Below are positions 52,267 through 60,624 of a DNA stretch of 64,000 nucleotides, piece by piece. The number at the start of each line of letters is the position of its first letter. Within the stretch, counting starts at the first letter, position 1. The notes below the pieces were generated by a model, which worked only from the letters and a program-made list of their open reading frames with translations, did no database searches and was not told the DNA's origin. The translations under genes were made by a program, and so were the position numbers. This DNA is from Phycisphaerales bacterium (GTDB taxonomy: Bacteria; Planctomycetota; Phycisphaerae; Phycisphaerales; UBA1924), in NCBI GenBank assembly GCA_905339235.1, contig CAJPFG010000017.1, forward strand, positions 148,324-212,323, given 5' to 3'.

Positions 52267-53586
52267 TTATTCGATGGCGTCGATGGTTTTTTCGGCTTGG
52301 GGCTTCATGATTTCGCGGAGGACGACGGTGGCAAAGGAGCCGCGGGGGAGTTCGAAGGCGCAGCGAACGTAGGGGCCGTGCTCATCGACGCCGCCTTCGA
52401 CTTCGGGATCGATGAGCGGGACGCGGAGGGGGCGGCGTTTGCCTTCGAGCATTCCGCGGGCCTGGAGATCGAACTGGCGGAGATGGTCGGGGGAGACGCC
52501 GGTGGCGGCAAGTTCGCGGAGTTCGAGTTCGTCGGCGGGACCGGCGGCGCGGAGCATGGAGGCCCCCCAGAGGGGGCCGGAGGGGCTGATTTCGAAGTCG
52601 GCGAGGCGCTGGGGGGTGGCGGGATCGGCCGCGGTGGGATCATCGACGAGAAACGCGGCGCCGTTGGCGTGCTTGACGGCGACGTCGCCGGCGCGGAGGG
52701 TTCCCAGCGCGCCTTCGGCGATGCGCGCGTCGAGAACGGCGTTGAAGACGGCGCTCTGAAACGCGGAGAGGTAGTAGCGCAGGACGGTTTCGTCGAGGCG
52801 CATGAACGCGGCCCTGGCGGTCATGCCCTTGGAGAGTGAGTTGAGGACGGACATCTCGGTGCGGGCGCCGGGGGGGTAGCGGGTGATGGCGTCTTTGAAG
52901 CGGCGGTCTTCGAACAGGCGGCGGGCCTCCTGGTTGAGTTCGGGGTAGGCGGCGCAGGGGCCGAGGAGTTCGCGCGCGGCCATGTCGAAATCGGCGAGAA
53001 CGAGGGCTCGCCCGATCAGGTGGTTGTTCTCGAGCATGCCGAAGCGCTGCTCGCCGACGCGGTTGGGGACTCCGGCGGAGCGGAGGCGGCTGAGCACGCG
53101 CTGCGCGGTGAGGACGTCGGTCGGGCGGACGCCGCGGATGCGGATGGAGAAGCGGTTGCCCGAGAGGTGTCCGGGGCGGAGTTTGTTGGTGTGCATTTCC
53201 GCCCAGAGCACCTGGACGTTGTCGTGCTGGAGCATGGGGAAGTCGGCGTGGGTGCGGCCCGGGATGTGGACGGAGACGACCTGGCGCGTGAGCGCGTGCT
53301 TGTCCTTGAGGCCGGCGTACCCGACGGCGCCCTTGGGCACCCCGAAGTGCTGGGCGAGGATGCCGAGCAGGTCGATGGTGGAGAGTGAGCGCTTCTGGAC
53401 GAGCATGTAGAGGTGCTCGCCCTGGCCGACGGGGTGGTAGAGGGGGATCTCGTCCACGAGGAAGTCCTCGGGACGTTCCTTGATGCGGCCGCCGATGGCG
53501 GGGAGATCGTGAGTGAGGTAGGCCCGGGGCGATACGTGTGTGCCCGGACGGGCGTGCCCGTGCCCCGCGTCGAGTTCAGGGTTCAT
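52267..53586 (-). CDS. truD: tRNA pseudouridine(13) synthase
   Basis: 439 residues. The catalytic Asp95 lies in GYAGLKDKHALTRQVVSV, with the TruD-specific NRFSIRIRG and the TRUD insertion domain (VPNRVGEQRFG). It converts U13 of tRNA(Glu) to pseudouridine. Its start overlaps the bifunctional-nuclease gene by 11 bases, so the two are probably coupled. Confidence 0.93.
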   Translation of the reverse strand: MNPELDAGHGHARPGTHVSPRAYLTHDLPAIGGRIKERPEDFLVDEIPLYHPVGQGEHLYMLVQKRSLSTIDLLGILAQHFGVPKGAVGYAGLKDKHALTRQVVSVHIPGRTHADFPMLQHDNVQVLWAEMHTNKLRPGHLSGNRFSIRIRGVRPTDVLTAQRVLSRLRSAGVPNRVGEQRFGMLENNHLIGRALVLADFDMAARELLGPCAAYPELNQEARRLFEDRRFKDAITRYPPGARTEMSVLNSLSKGMTARAAFMRLDETVLRYYLSAFQSAVFNAVLDARIAEGALGTLRAGDVAVKHANGAAFLVDDPTAADPATPQRLADFEISPSGPLWGASMLRAAGPADELELRELAATGVSPDHLRQFDLQARGMLEGKRRPLRVPLIDPEVEGGVDEHGPYVRCAFELPRGSFATVVLREIMKPQAEKTIDAIE

Positions 53587-54022
53587 CCTTGGACGCGGCC
53601 TCCAGCACGTGGTCTTCGACGAAGATCGGAACTCCGCCGGCGATGCCGAGTGCGATAGCGTCGCTGGGGCGAGCGTCGATGTGGATCACCTTGCCGTCGT
53701 AGGACTTCACGTCGAGCGTGGCGAAGAACGTGTGATCGGAAAGGTCGTTGATGGTAATGGAGACGAGTTTGCCGCCCAGGGATTCCACGACGTTGGCGAG
53801 CAGGTCGTGGGTCTGGGGACGCTTGATATGGATGCCCTTGAGGCGGCGCTCGATCGCCTGGGCCTCGGGGAGGCCGATGACGATGGGGAATGCGCGTCCG
53901 CCTTCCATCTGCCCGCCGCCTTCGCCGTCGCCGTTGGACGGAGCGACTTCGCGGAGCTCGATGATCTGGTAGTCATTGAGTTCCCGGATGAGAATTCGCG
54001 AGAGTTCCATCCGCACGGCCAT
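53576..54022 (-). CDS. Bifunctional nuclease family protein (DUF151)
   Basis: 148 residues. The DUF151 core FPIVIGLPEAQAIERRLKG and IHIDARPSDAIALGIAGGVPIFVEDHVL are complete. The family has DNase and RNase activity in a plant homologue; its bacterial role is unsettled. ATG 54022 follows GGAGGG by 8 bases. It is first in a pair with truD. Confidence 0.9.
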   Translation of the reverse strand: MAVRMELSRILIRELNDYQIIELREVAPSNGDGEGGGQMEGGRAFPIVIGLPEAQAIERRLKGIHIKRPQTHDLLANVVESLGGKLVSITINDLSDHTFFATLDVKSYDGKVIHIDARPSDAIALGIAGGVPIFVEDHVLEAASKDEP

Positions 54023-54136
54023 GGAACGACCCTCCGTCGCGTCGCCCGCCCGGGCCTGGCGCGACAACCAATCGTATTCACAAAGGCGAAGGAAGGTTGC
54101 GGCCGGGCGCGTCGCCGGTGAAAAGCGCTGCGAGAA

Positions 54137-54940
54137 TCAGTCCATTCGCCGGCCGCGGCTGGATGGCGGGTCGGGGGAGTCCTCGTGCTCGGCGGCGCGG
54201 GGTTCTTTTTCGGGGAGGGGGCCGAGGAGCCGGCCGAGGCGCTGAGCGAGTTCGCGCGGGGCGCCGATGTCGGCGACGACGATTTCCCCGAGGATTGACT
54301 GGGCGCCGAGTGCGAGGAAGCCCTCTTTGAGGCCGACGAAGGAAACGGTGACGCTGGCGTGGACGGCCGCGCCAAGGGTCTGACCGGTGTTGGCGTCCAT
54401 GCCGGAGGGGCAATCGACGGCGAGGACGGGGACCCCGAGTTGTCCGAGCGCGTTGATGCCGGTGATGAGGGCCGCGGCGGGGCCATCGACCTGGCGGGCC
54501 AGGCCGGTGCCGAAGATCGCGTCGAGGATAACGCCCGGGCGGCGAAGGCCGTCCCAGGCGCGGCGGACGGCGGTTGCGGAATCGGGGTCGGCGAGGGTAA
54601 TGCGAAGGCCCATGCGGCGGGCGATTTCGAGGTTGACTGCGGGGTCGCCGGTGAGGTGATCGGTGAGAAGGATGATGGAGGCGTCGAGCCCGGCGTTGTG
54701 GAGGTGGCGGGCGGCGGCGAGGCCGTCGCCGCCGTTGTTTCCCGGCCCGCAGACGACGAGCGCGCCGGGGTTTTCGTCGCCTTCGAGGCCGTCGAGGGCG
54801 ATGTCGGCGACGTGACGGGCGGCGTTTTCCATCAGGACGATGGAGGGGATGCCGAACTCGACGCGCGCGAGGCGGTCGAGTTCGCGGAGGGATTCGCGGG
54901 TGAACACGCGCAGGTCGCCGGGGTCGGATGGGCGGGGCAC
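54137..54940 (-). CDS. nnrE: NAD(P)H-hydrate epimerase
   Basis: 267 residues, YjeF N-terminal family. FGIPSIVLMENAARHVAD, VVCGPGNNGGDGLAAARHL and DAIFGTGLARQVDGP are the signature blocks, and VDCPSGMDANTG completes the site. It repairs damaged NAD(P)H hydrates by epimerisation. The ADP-dependent dehydratase domain (NnrD) is not attached, so the partner must lie elsewhere. GTG start, 11 bases after the upstream stop. Confidence 0.92.
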   Translation of the reverse strand: MPRPSDPGDLRVFTRESLRELDRLARVEFGIPSIVLMENAARHVADIALDGLEGDENPGALVVCGPGNNGGDGLAAARHLHNAGLDASIILLTDHLTGDPAVNLEIARRMGLRITLADPDSATAVRRAWDGLRRPGVILDAIFGTGLARQVDGPAAALITGINALGQLGVPVLAVDCPSGMDANTGQTLGAAVHASVTVSFVGLKEGFLALGAQSILGEIVVADIGAPRELAQRLGRLLGPLPEKEPRAAEHEDSPDPPSSRGRRMD

Positions 54941-54951
54941 GGGGTTCTCGG

Positions 54952-56079
54952 CTAGGGTTTGGCTGCCTTGTAGCGGGTGAGCGTGGCTTGGTATTCTTCT
55001 CTGCGTCCGGGCTCGGCCTTGCTGAGGGCTTCTTCCTGGAGTTCGATGGCGCGGTCGATTTCGCCCCGGTCGAACTGGATTCGAGCGAGGGTGTCGATGA
55101 TGTAGGCGATCTTTGCCTGCGAAACGTCGTAGGCGCGCTGGGCGAGTTTGAGGGCGAGCGCGAGGTCGCGGAACTCCAGTTCGGGGTCGGTGGCGATAGC
55201 CCAGGCGATGTTGTTCAACGTGTTCGCGTCGTCCTTGAGCGCGCCTTGCGCGAGTTGCTGGACCCAGGTGTAGGCGGTGGCGTCCTTGTTCTGGATCGCG
55301 ACCATCTTGAAGACCTCGTGGGCGCGGCTGTTGAACTCGCCGGGGCGGAGGGCCATCATCTCGTCGAGCAGTTTCATGGCGCCCGGGCCGTCGCCGGCGT
55401 CCATCGCTTTGATGTAGCGGCGGTCGAGTTTGCGGGCTTTGTCGATCAGTTCGGCCTCGGCCGTGGCTCTTTCCGCGGCCGCCTTCACGTCGTAGGTGCC
55501 GGCGAGGACCTTCTCGACGATGTTGTCGAGTTTTTCGGCGGCGTTGAGCGGGTGGCCGAGCCAGGCGACCTTACCGGCCTGGTCGATGACGAAGGCGGCG
55601 GGGATGGCCTTGCGGTCTCCGCCGCGCATCCACGTCTGGACCATTTCGCCGGCGTCGCCGTCGTAGGCGACGGCGTAGGGGAAGAGGGGCGTGTGCTCAT
55701 CGACGAAGGCGTGGACGCGATCGAGGTAGGAACCGGCGCCGGAGAGCGGCTGGGTGGTCTCCCAGAGGGCAATGCCCAGGACGGTGACGCCCCGGTCCTT
55801 GAAGTGCTCATGGATGACCGACAGGGTGGGCGCGGCGTCGCGGCTCTTTTTGCTCCAGGTCGCGAAGAACCAGACGACGTAGACCTTTCCCGGCGCGAAG
55901 CGGTCGAGGGGCTCGCCCTTGATCCAGGCCTCGGGTTTCAGTCGCGGGGCGAGTTCGCCGAACGTGATGGCGCGGACGGCGCCGGTCTGCGGATCGATGG
56001 GCGGATCGTCCTGCGCGCGAGCGTGGTGGGTGAAACCGAGGGCGAGGAATGCCAGAAACAAGACGCCGAATCGACGCAT
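54952..56079 (-). CDS. Secreted TlpA-like thioredoxin-fold protein lacking both active cysteines, with TPR-like tail
   Basis: 375 residues from ATG 56079 (GGAG 7 bases upstream), with a signal peptide of about 22 residues. The thioredoxin fold is clear (KVYVVWFFATW...AAPTL, DRGVTVLGIALWE, AAFVIDQAGKVAWLGHP). But the site that should read WCxxCR is W75-S-K-K-S-R80, so both redox cysteines are serines. The C-terminal half is helical and TPR-like (ANTLNNIAWAIATDPELEFRDLALALKLAQRAYD). It is probably a binding or scaffold protein rather than a reductase. Confidence 0.82.
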   Translation of the reverse strand: MRRFGVLFLAFLALGFTHHARAQDDPPIDPQTGAVRAITFGELAPRLKPEAWIKGEPLDRFAPGKVYVVWFFATWSKKSRDAAPTLSVIHEHFKDRGVTVLGIALWETTQPLSGAGSYLDRVHAFVDEHTPLFPYAVAYDGDAGEMVQTWMRGGDRKAIPAAFVIDQAGKVAWLGHPLNAAEKLDNIVEKVLAGTYDVKAAAERATAEAELIDKARKLDRRYIKAMDAGDGPGAMKLLDEMMALRPGEFNSRAHEVFKMVAIQNKDATAYTWVQQLAQGALKDDANTLNNIAWAIATDPELEFRDLALALKLAQRAYDVSQAKIAYIIDTLARIQFDRGEIDRAIELQEEALSKAEPGRREEYQATLTRYKAAKP

Positions 56080-56140
56080 GGCGGTCTCCGTGGGTGTCCG
56101 GAGGATTGTTGGGGGGTGAAGGGCGGGAGGCGAAGGCCGT

Positions 56141-56974
56141 TCACCGGGATCGGATGGTGATGGAGCCGTTGCTGGAGTCCAGGCGGCACTTGTGCGTGCC
56201 GTTGCCGAACTTGAAGGCGCCGTGGTTGCGGCCGGAGGCGACGGCGGTGGCCCCGGTTGCGGTGCACTTGACGCCGGCGTTGGACGTCTTGGCGTCGAGG
56301 CTCGCGTCGAAGGCGTCGCCGACCTCAAGGACGATCGAGCCGTTGCTGGTATCGGCGTCGATGGGACCGGCGGCATCGGCGGCGAGGCGGATGGTGACGG
56401 CGCCGTTGCTCGTGTCGGCGTGGGCCGAGGCGACCTCGGAGAGGTTGATCGAGCCATTGGACGTGTCGGCGACGACATGACCGGCGTGCTCGGTGACGGT
56501 GATCGAGCCGTTGGAGGACTTGAGCGCGGCGTGGCCGGACATGCCGGAGACCACGATGGCGCCGTTGCTGGAGCGGAGGTTGAGGCCCTTGGCTCCGGGG
56601 GTGAGGATCTCGATGGAAGCGCCCTCGTTCATCTCGCGTTTGCCGCCGGGCCACTCGACGCGGACCGTGAGCGTGCCGTCGTCTGACCGCTGGGCGGTTA
56701 CCTTGGTGGCGTCGAGGCGTTCCTGGGAGATTGCGCTGATGTGCGCGGCGATCACGACCTGGTCGCCGTCGGTCTTGCGGACGGTGATGGAGCCGTTTTC
56801 GGTCTGCACGTCGAGCGGGGCTCCCGCTACGTGCACGGACTGGGCCGGCTTGCTGGCCTTGTAACCGGCGGGCTGCCAGGCGCAGCCGGACTCGGATGCC
56901 ACGACGCAGCCCGCGGCCACGGGAAGTGAAACGGCGAGAGTGCTGGAGAGGATCGTGGCCCACGTGCGGTTCAT
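56141..56974 (-). CDS. DUF4097-type beta-repeat lipoprotein
   Basis: 277 residues. The lipobox VAAGC puts the lipidated cysteine near residue 23. The rest is a regular beta-repeat of about 20 residues built on SNGSI/SNGAI with VxVxTENGSITVRK-like rungs, the DUF4097/adhesin beta-helix pattern. At least seven rungs can be counted. AAGGGAG precedes the ATG. A surface or periplasmic structural or adhesive role is likely. Confidence 0.8.
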   Translation of the reverse strand: MNRTWATILSSTLAVSLPVAAGCVVASESGCAWQPAGYKASKPAQSVHVAGAPLDVQTENGSITVRKTDGDQVVIAAHISAISQERLDATKVTAQRSDDGTLTVRVEWPGGKREMNEGASIEILTPGAKGLNLRSSNGAIVVSGMSGHAALKSSNGSITVTEHAGHVVADTSNGSINLSEVASAHADTSNGAVTIRLAADAAGPIDADTSNGSIVLEVGDAFDASLDAKTSNAGVKCTATGATAVASGRNHGAFKFGNGTHKCRLDSSNGSITIRSR

Positions 56975-57049
56975 TGGATGACTCCCTTCGGATCGTGTTC
57001 ACATTATTCGGAGAATGTGCAGGCGGTTTCAGGCCTGCAGCCCGCGGAT

Positions 57050-58015
57050 TCAGGTCGCGGCTCTCTGGAGCGGTTCGGTGAGCGATTCGACCTCGGCGCG
57101 TCTGGGGAGCGAGGGGATGGCGCCGGGCTTTGTGGTGGCGAGCGCGCCCGCGGCGGAGGCGCAGATGATGGCGCGTTCGGCGAGGCGCATTTCCTCGGTG
57201 GAGCGAGGGGCGGCGTGGGCGGCGTCGGGCCATTCGGCGGCGAGGGCCCCGCAGAAGGCGTCGCCGGCGCCGGTGGCGTCTACGGAGGTGACGTGGGGCG
57301 CGGCGAAGCGGCGCGGGCGGCCTCGCTGGATCAGGACGCTGCCCTGGGCGCCCAGCGTGAGGACGACGGTGTGGGGGCCGAGTTCCGGGAGACGAAGGGC
57401 GACGCGGCCGGGCTCGGTGCTGAGATCCATGCCGGCGAGGCGTGCGCCTTCGGCGCGGTTGACGATGAGGACATCGACCTGCTTAAGAAGATCGGGTGGA
57501 ACCTGGCGGGCGGGTGCGGCGTTGAGGATGACGCAGCGGCGGTGCTCGTGTGCGACGGCGACGGCCGCGGCGATGCAGGGCGTGGGGATTTCGAGTTGAA
57601 GGAGGACGACATCGGCGGTGCGAATGTTGTCGGAGGCGCGGAGGACATCGTCGGGGGTGAGGTTGGCGTTGGCGCCGGGGGCGACGACGATCATGTTCTC
57701 CCCCTGCTCGGCGACGGTGATAAGGGCGAGGCCGGTGGCCTCGCCGGGGCGGATGGTGAGGCCGGAGAGGTTGAGGCCTTCGGCGTCGAGGGTCTGGCGG
57801 ACGCGCTGGCCGTGGGAGTCGTCGCCGATGCTGGCGATGAGGGAGACATCGGCGCCCATACGTCGGGCGGCGACGGCCTGGTTGGCGCCCTTGCCTCCGG
57901 GGTAGGTGCGGTAGGCGGAGCCGAGGACAGTCTCGCCGGGGCGCGGGAGGCGCGAGGTGCGTACGACGAGGTCCATGTTGACGGAGCCGACGACGCAGAC
58001 GCGGGGAACGGGCAT
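57050..58015 (-). CDS. rbsK: Ribokinase (PfkB family)
   Basis: 321 residues from ATG 58015. The N-terminal VVGSVNMDLVVRTSRLPRPGET, the YPGGKGANQAVAARRMG site and the catalytic SVDATGAGDAFCGALA are diagnostic for ribokinase. It phosphorylates D-ribose to ribose 5-phosphate. A longer ATG start at 58105 is rejected because TACACT sits exactly 6 bases before 58015, fitting the leaderless pattern. No ribose transporter is adjacent. Confidence 0.92.
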   Translation of the reverse strand: MPVPRVCVVGSVNMDLVVRTSRLPRPGETVLGSAYRTYPGGKGANQAVAARRMGADVSLIASIGDDSHGQRVRQTLDAEGLNLSGLTIRPGEATGLALITVAEQGENMIVVAPGANANLTPDDVLRASDNIRTADVVLLQLEIPTPCIAAAVAVAHEHRRCVILNAAPARQVPPDLLKQVDVLIVNRAEGARLAGMDLSTEPGRVALRLPELGPHTVVLTLGAQGSVLIQRGRPRRFAAPHVTSVDATGAGDAFCGALAAEWPDAAHAAPRSTEEMRLAERAIICASAAGALATTKPGAIPSLPRRAEVESLTEPLQRAAT

Positions 58016-58021
58016 GGGGGG

Positions 58022-58027
58022 AGTGTA
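58022..58027 (-). promoter_or_regulatory. TACACT box 6 nt before rbsK start
   Basis: The same hexamer and the same spacing as before gatC. No ribosome site; the spacer is CCCCCC. Confidence 0.5.
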
Positions 58028-58139
58028 ACGGAAGCGGGGCGGGGGGAGAGGGAGTGTGGCGGAGTGGAAAGCGGTTGCTGCCGGAATCAGGTTGTCGAAG
58101 GACATTCACTCAACAGGAACACCGATGCGGAGCGACCAG

Positions 58140-58361
58140 TCAAGAGGGCTCGTGTCGGAGCCTTCGGGCAACTTCATGCGAGATTTCCTCGCAGGCCCAA
58201 TCGGGGTGCTGAGCGCGGATACGGGCGCGCATGAGCGTGCGGCCGTCGGCGGTGGTCGTTTCGAGCATCCGGAGGCGTCCCACGGGTCCCGATCGTGGCA
58301 TCTCGCGGACGCTTGCGGCGTCGAGCACTTCGATCCTTCGCGGGTCCAGGGGCTGGTTCAC
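58140..58361 (-). CDS. Small uncharacterised protein
   Basis: 73 residues from GTG 58361. It ends in a helical segment RIRAQHPDWACEEISHEVARRL, a pattern of the type ...P.W...E....EVARR seen in small hypothetical proteins. The rest is charged and soluble. It lies 30 bases behind greA. TATCAT lies 6 bases before the GTG, supporting its own leaderless promoter and the reality of the gene. Function unknown. Confidence 0.6.
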   Translation of the reverse strand: MNQPLDPRRIEVLDAASVREMPRSGPVGRLRMLETTTADGRTLMRARIRAQHPDWACEEISHEVARRLRHEPS

Positions 58362-58367
58362 GCGGGA

Positions 58368-58373
58368 ATGATA
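58368..58373 (-). promoter_or_regulatory. TATCAT box 6 nt before the 73-residue protein
   Basis: A TANNNT hexamer at the same spacing as gatC, rbsK and TVP38. Confidence 0.45.
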
Positions 58374-58391
58374 CGCGGCGGGCGTGGGGGG

Positions 58392-58865
58392 TCAGGCGAG
58401 GATTTCGACGATGGTGAAGCGCTTCTGGCCGCGGGGGGCGTTGACGCGGACGGTGTCGCCGACGCGGGCCTTGAGGAGTGCCTCGCCCATGGGGCTGGTG
58501 GCGGTGACTTCGACGTAGTCGGCGGGCGGGCGAGGGCTGGCGTCGCCGACGAGTTTGAAAAGGTCTTCATCGCCGGAGGGCTCTTCGCGGAGGCGGACGG
58601 TAGAGCCGACGAAGACGACGCCCTCGACGGCCTTGGCCATCCGTTCGTCGATGACGGACATGTTGGAGAGGCGCTCTTCGAGCCGGCGGATTTCGGCCTC
58701 GTCCATGCCCTGCTGCTCGCGGGCGGCGTGGTAGTCGCCGTTTTCGCGGAGGTCGCCGTGGGCGCGGGCCTCGGCGATGCGCTGGGAAATGACAGGCCGA
58801 TTGGCGATCAGGGCGGCCACGCGCGCTTCGAGGGCTTCTTTTTCGGCCTTGGTGACCAACTCCAT
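58392..58865 (-). CDS. greA: Transcription elongation factor GreA
   Basis: 157 residues, the normal length. The N-terminal coiled coil has the acidic tip HGDLRENGDYHAAREQQGM (Asp38, Glu41), which reaches into the polymerase channel to stimulate RNA cleavage. The C-terminal domain has SPMGEALLKARVGDTV. ATG 58865 follows GGAGA by 7 bases. Confidence 0.95.
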   Translation of the reverse strand: MELVTKAEKEALEARVAALIANRPVISQRIAEARAHGDLRENGDYHAAREQQGMDEAEIRRLEERLSNMSVIDERMAKAVEGVVFVGSTVRLREEPSGDEDLFKLVGDASPRPPADYVEVTATSPMGEALLKARVGDTVRVNAPRGQKRFTIVEILA

Positions 58866-58948
58866 CGGGAATCTCCGGGACGAACTCACCCGCCGGGCGC
58901 TTGGGGCCCGGGTTTCATGAACCCCGGCGGCGGTGTGGGTGCCAGAAT

Positions 58949-59692
58949 CTAGGCGGGTCGGCGGCGGCGGGCTACCACCCCGCCGATGCCCCAGACGGCG
59001 AGCCCGGCCGCGGTCTCGCCGGCGAGCAGGCCCCATTGGGGCGTGGAAACGCGGGCGGAGATCCCGGACCAGGACCGGTCGCGGGCGATCTCCCAGCCGC
59101 CGGTGATGGGCGAAGCGGTGAGGAGAAGATCGGGGGGATCGGGGCGGGAGTCTTCGTCGAGAAGCCCTCCGAGGCAGACGCGCAGCACGGGCGCGGCGGC
59201 GGCGAGCGCGACGATCATGCCCATGCGGGCCGCGCGAAGGGAGCGGGGGTCGTGGCGGGCACGCTCGAGGAACAGCGCGAGGATTGCGGAGATGATGAGC
59301 GACCATGCGGCGAAGTGCGCGGCGAGGGCCGCGACGACCGGCAGCGGCCACGCCGCCATCCATGGAAGCACCTGCGGCCAGGCGATGGCCTGCAGGGGCG
59401 CGGCGACGACGATGAAGTCGTGAACCATCGCGCGATGGGGATGGGTGGGGGGCTCCTGGCTCAGCCGGAGCATGGGCCAGAGCACCCCAATCCCCACGCC
59501 CGCGAGCACGACCAGCACGCGGGCGGAAGCGCGGTACACATCGGTGGCCACGAGCCCGAGCGAACCGCCGGCGCCCAGCGAGACCAACGCGCTGGCGAAG
59601 AGGAAGGCGATCCAGAGCGCGGCGAAGGTGCGGGGCTCGCCGCGGCGGTGGGCCCAGGGGTCTTGGCGTTGCGGCGTGGCCGGTTCGTCCAT
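58949..59692 (-). CDS. Multi-pass membrane protein
   Basis: 247 residues, five or six membrane helices (LWIAFLFASALVSLGAGGSLGL; VLVVLAGVGIGVLWPML; LPVVAALAAHFAAWSLIISAILALFL; MIVALAAAAPVLRVCL; GLLAGETAAGLAVWGIGG). No family recognised. The ATG at 59692 lies 10 bases after the DUF2752 stop. TAGACT, overlapping that stop, lies 7 bases before the ATG. Confidence 0.7.
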   Translation of the reverse strand: MDEPATPQRQDPWAHRRGEPRTFAALWIAFLFASALVSLGAGGSLGLVATDVYRASARVLVVLAGVGIGVLWPMLRLSQEPPTHPHRAMVHDFIVVAAPLQAIAWPQVLPWMAAWPLPVVAALAAHFAAWSLIISAILALFLERARHDPRSLRAARMGMIVALAAAAPVLRVCLGGLLDEDSRPDPPDLLLTASPITGGWEIARDRSWSGISARVSTPQWGLLAGETAAGLAVWGIGGVVARRRRPA

Positions 59693-59702
59693 CCGGAGGA
59701 GT

Positions 59703-60155
59703 CTACGGGCGTTGGGTTGGGGCCAAGTCTTGAGCCGGACCAACATGATCGATCGCGCGCTCGTGCAGAAGCACGTAGGCCCAGTTGGCGGCGACGGACA
59801 CCACGAGCGTCCACGCGGCGATCCGGTATCCTCGGGCGGAGAGGCCCTGCCACGCGCGGCCGCGGGTGCTGCGCCACACGATGTACGGAGGGAGCCCGAG
59901 GATGAGCACGGTGACGAGCGGATTGAATGCGATCGCGGCGGGGAGGTTGAGGTGAGCGAGTTGGGCCGCGGCGCGGGTTCCGCCGCAGGTCGCGCAGGGG
60001 TAGCCGGTGACCCGGTTGAAAAGACAGACCCGAACTTGATGGCCGGAGTAGCGTCCGACGAGGGCCGCGGTCACGACGAGCGCGATCCACAGGACGGCCG
60101 CGCCGATGACGGCCGGCGTGAGGCCTGAGAACGGTCGCGGGGGTGGGGCGGACAT
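59703..60155 (-). CDS. DUF2752 membrane protein
   Basis: 150 residues, three membrane helices. The DUF2752 signature CLFNRVTGYPCATCGGTRA is exact, with its cysteines beside the membrane, then AIAFNPLVTVLILG. Function unknown; the family is common in Planctomycetota and Bacteroidota. It is second in a run of three small membrane-protein genes. Confidence 0.87.
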   Translation of the reverse strand: MSAPPPRPFSGLTPAVIGAAVLWIALVVTAALVGRYSGHQVRVCLFNRVTGYPCATCGGTRAAAQLAHLNLPAAIAFNPLVTVLILGLPPYIVWRSTRGRAWQGLSARGYRIAAWTLVVSVAANWAYVLLHERAIDHVGPAQDLAPTQRP

Positions 60156-60171
60156 CGCGGGTGCGTTCGGA

Positions 60172-60507
60172 TCAGGGCCGACCGCTCGTGGCGGCGCCGG
60201 CTGCAATCACGATGAAGAACAGGACCCAGATGACGCCGATGACGGCGACGAAGGCGGCGAGCGCGACGGAGACGATTCCGAGGATGCGTCCCGCCTGGGT
60301 GGTGCTTCGGCCGGAAGGGTCCATCTGGCCGCTGTCCATCTGCCTGAGATCTTCGTTCCCCATGACCCACGCGACGATGCCGCAGATCACGCAGAAGACG
60401 ATGCCCAGGATTCCCAGGACGAGAACGACCGCGCCGCGGTGCGGCTTCATCATTCCCGGCGGGTACACCCCGGGGGGTCCTTGAACCGAAGGTGGATACT
60501 GAGTCAT
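60172..60507 (-). CDS. DUF4190-domain membrane protein
   Basis: 111 residues. A Pro/Gly-rich cytoplasmic start is followed by two helices (GAVVLVLGILGIVFCVICGIVAW and ILGIVSVALAAFVAVIGVIW) in the DUF4190 arrangement. The loop between them has GNEDLRQMDSGQMDPSGRS, the usual xxDLxxM pattern. GAGAGGG precedes the ATG. Function unknown. Confidence 0.85.
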   Translation of the reverse strand: MTQYPPSVQGPPGVYPPGMMKPHRGAVVLVLGILGIVFCVICGIVAWVMGNEDLRQMDSGQMDPSGRSTTQAGRILGIVSVALAAFVAVIGVIWVLFFIVIAAGAATSGRP

Positions 60508-60610
60508 GCGAGCCCTCTCTGGGTGGCGAGCCTTTCGCGACTGACTGACGCGATGATACCGAGTTTTGGCCCGGGTCGGGGAGTTTGGGCCGCCGGCGCC
60601 ATCGCCGGTG

Positions 60611-60616
60611 TATTCT
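60611..60616 (+). promoter_or_regulatory. TATTCT box 8 nt before the glycerate kinase GTG
   Basis: A TANNNT hexamer placed for a start at or next to GTG 60625. Confidence 0.4.
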
Positions 60617-60624
60617 GTGGCATC

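Noticed and set aside
52207..53388. Gly/Ala/Glu-rich open frames on the plus strand opposite truD
   Set aside because: Low-complexity antisense shadows; the minus strand encodes an intact TruD.
56978..58234. Open frame of 418 codons on the plus strand opposite ribokinase
   Set aside because: Gly/Asp/Ala-rich shadow; ribokinase motifs on the minus strand are complete.
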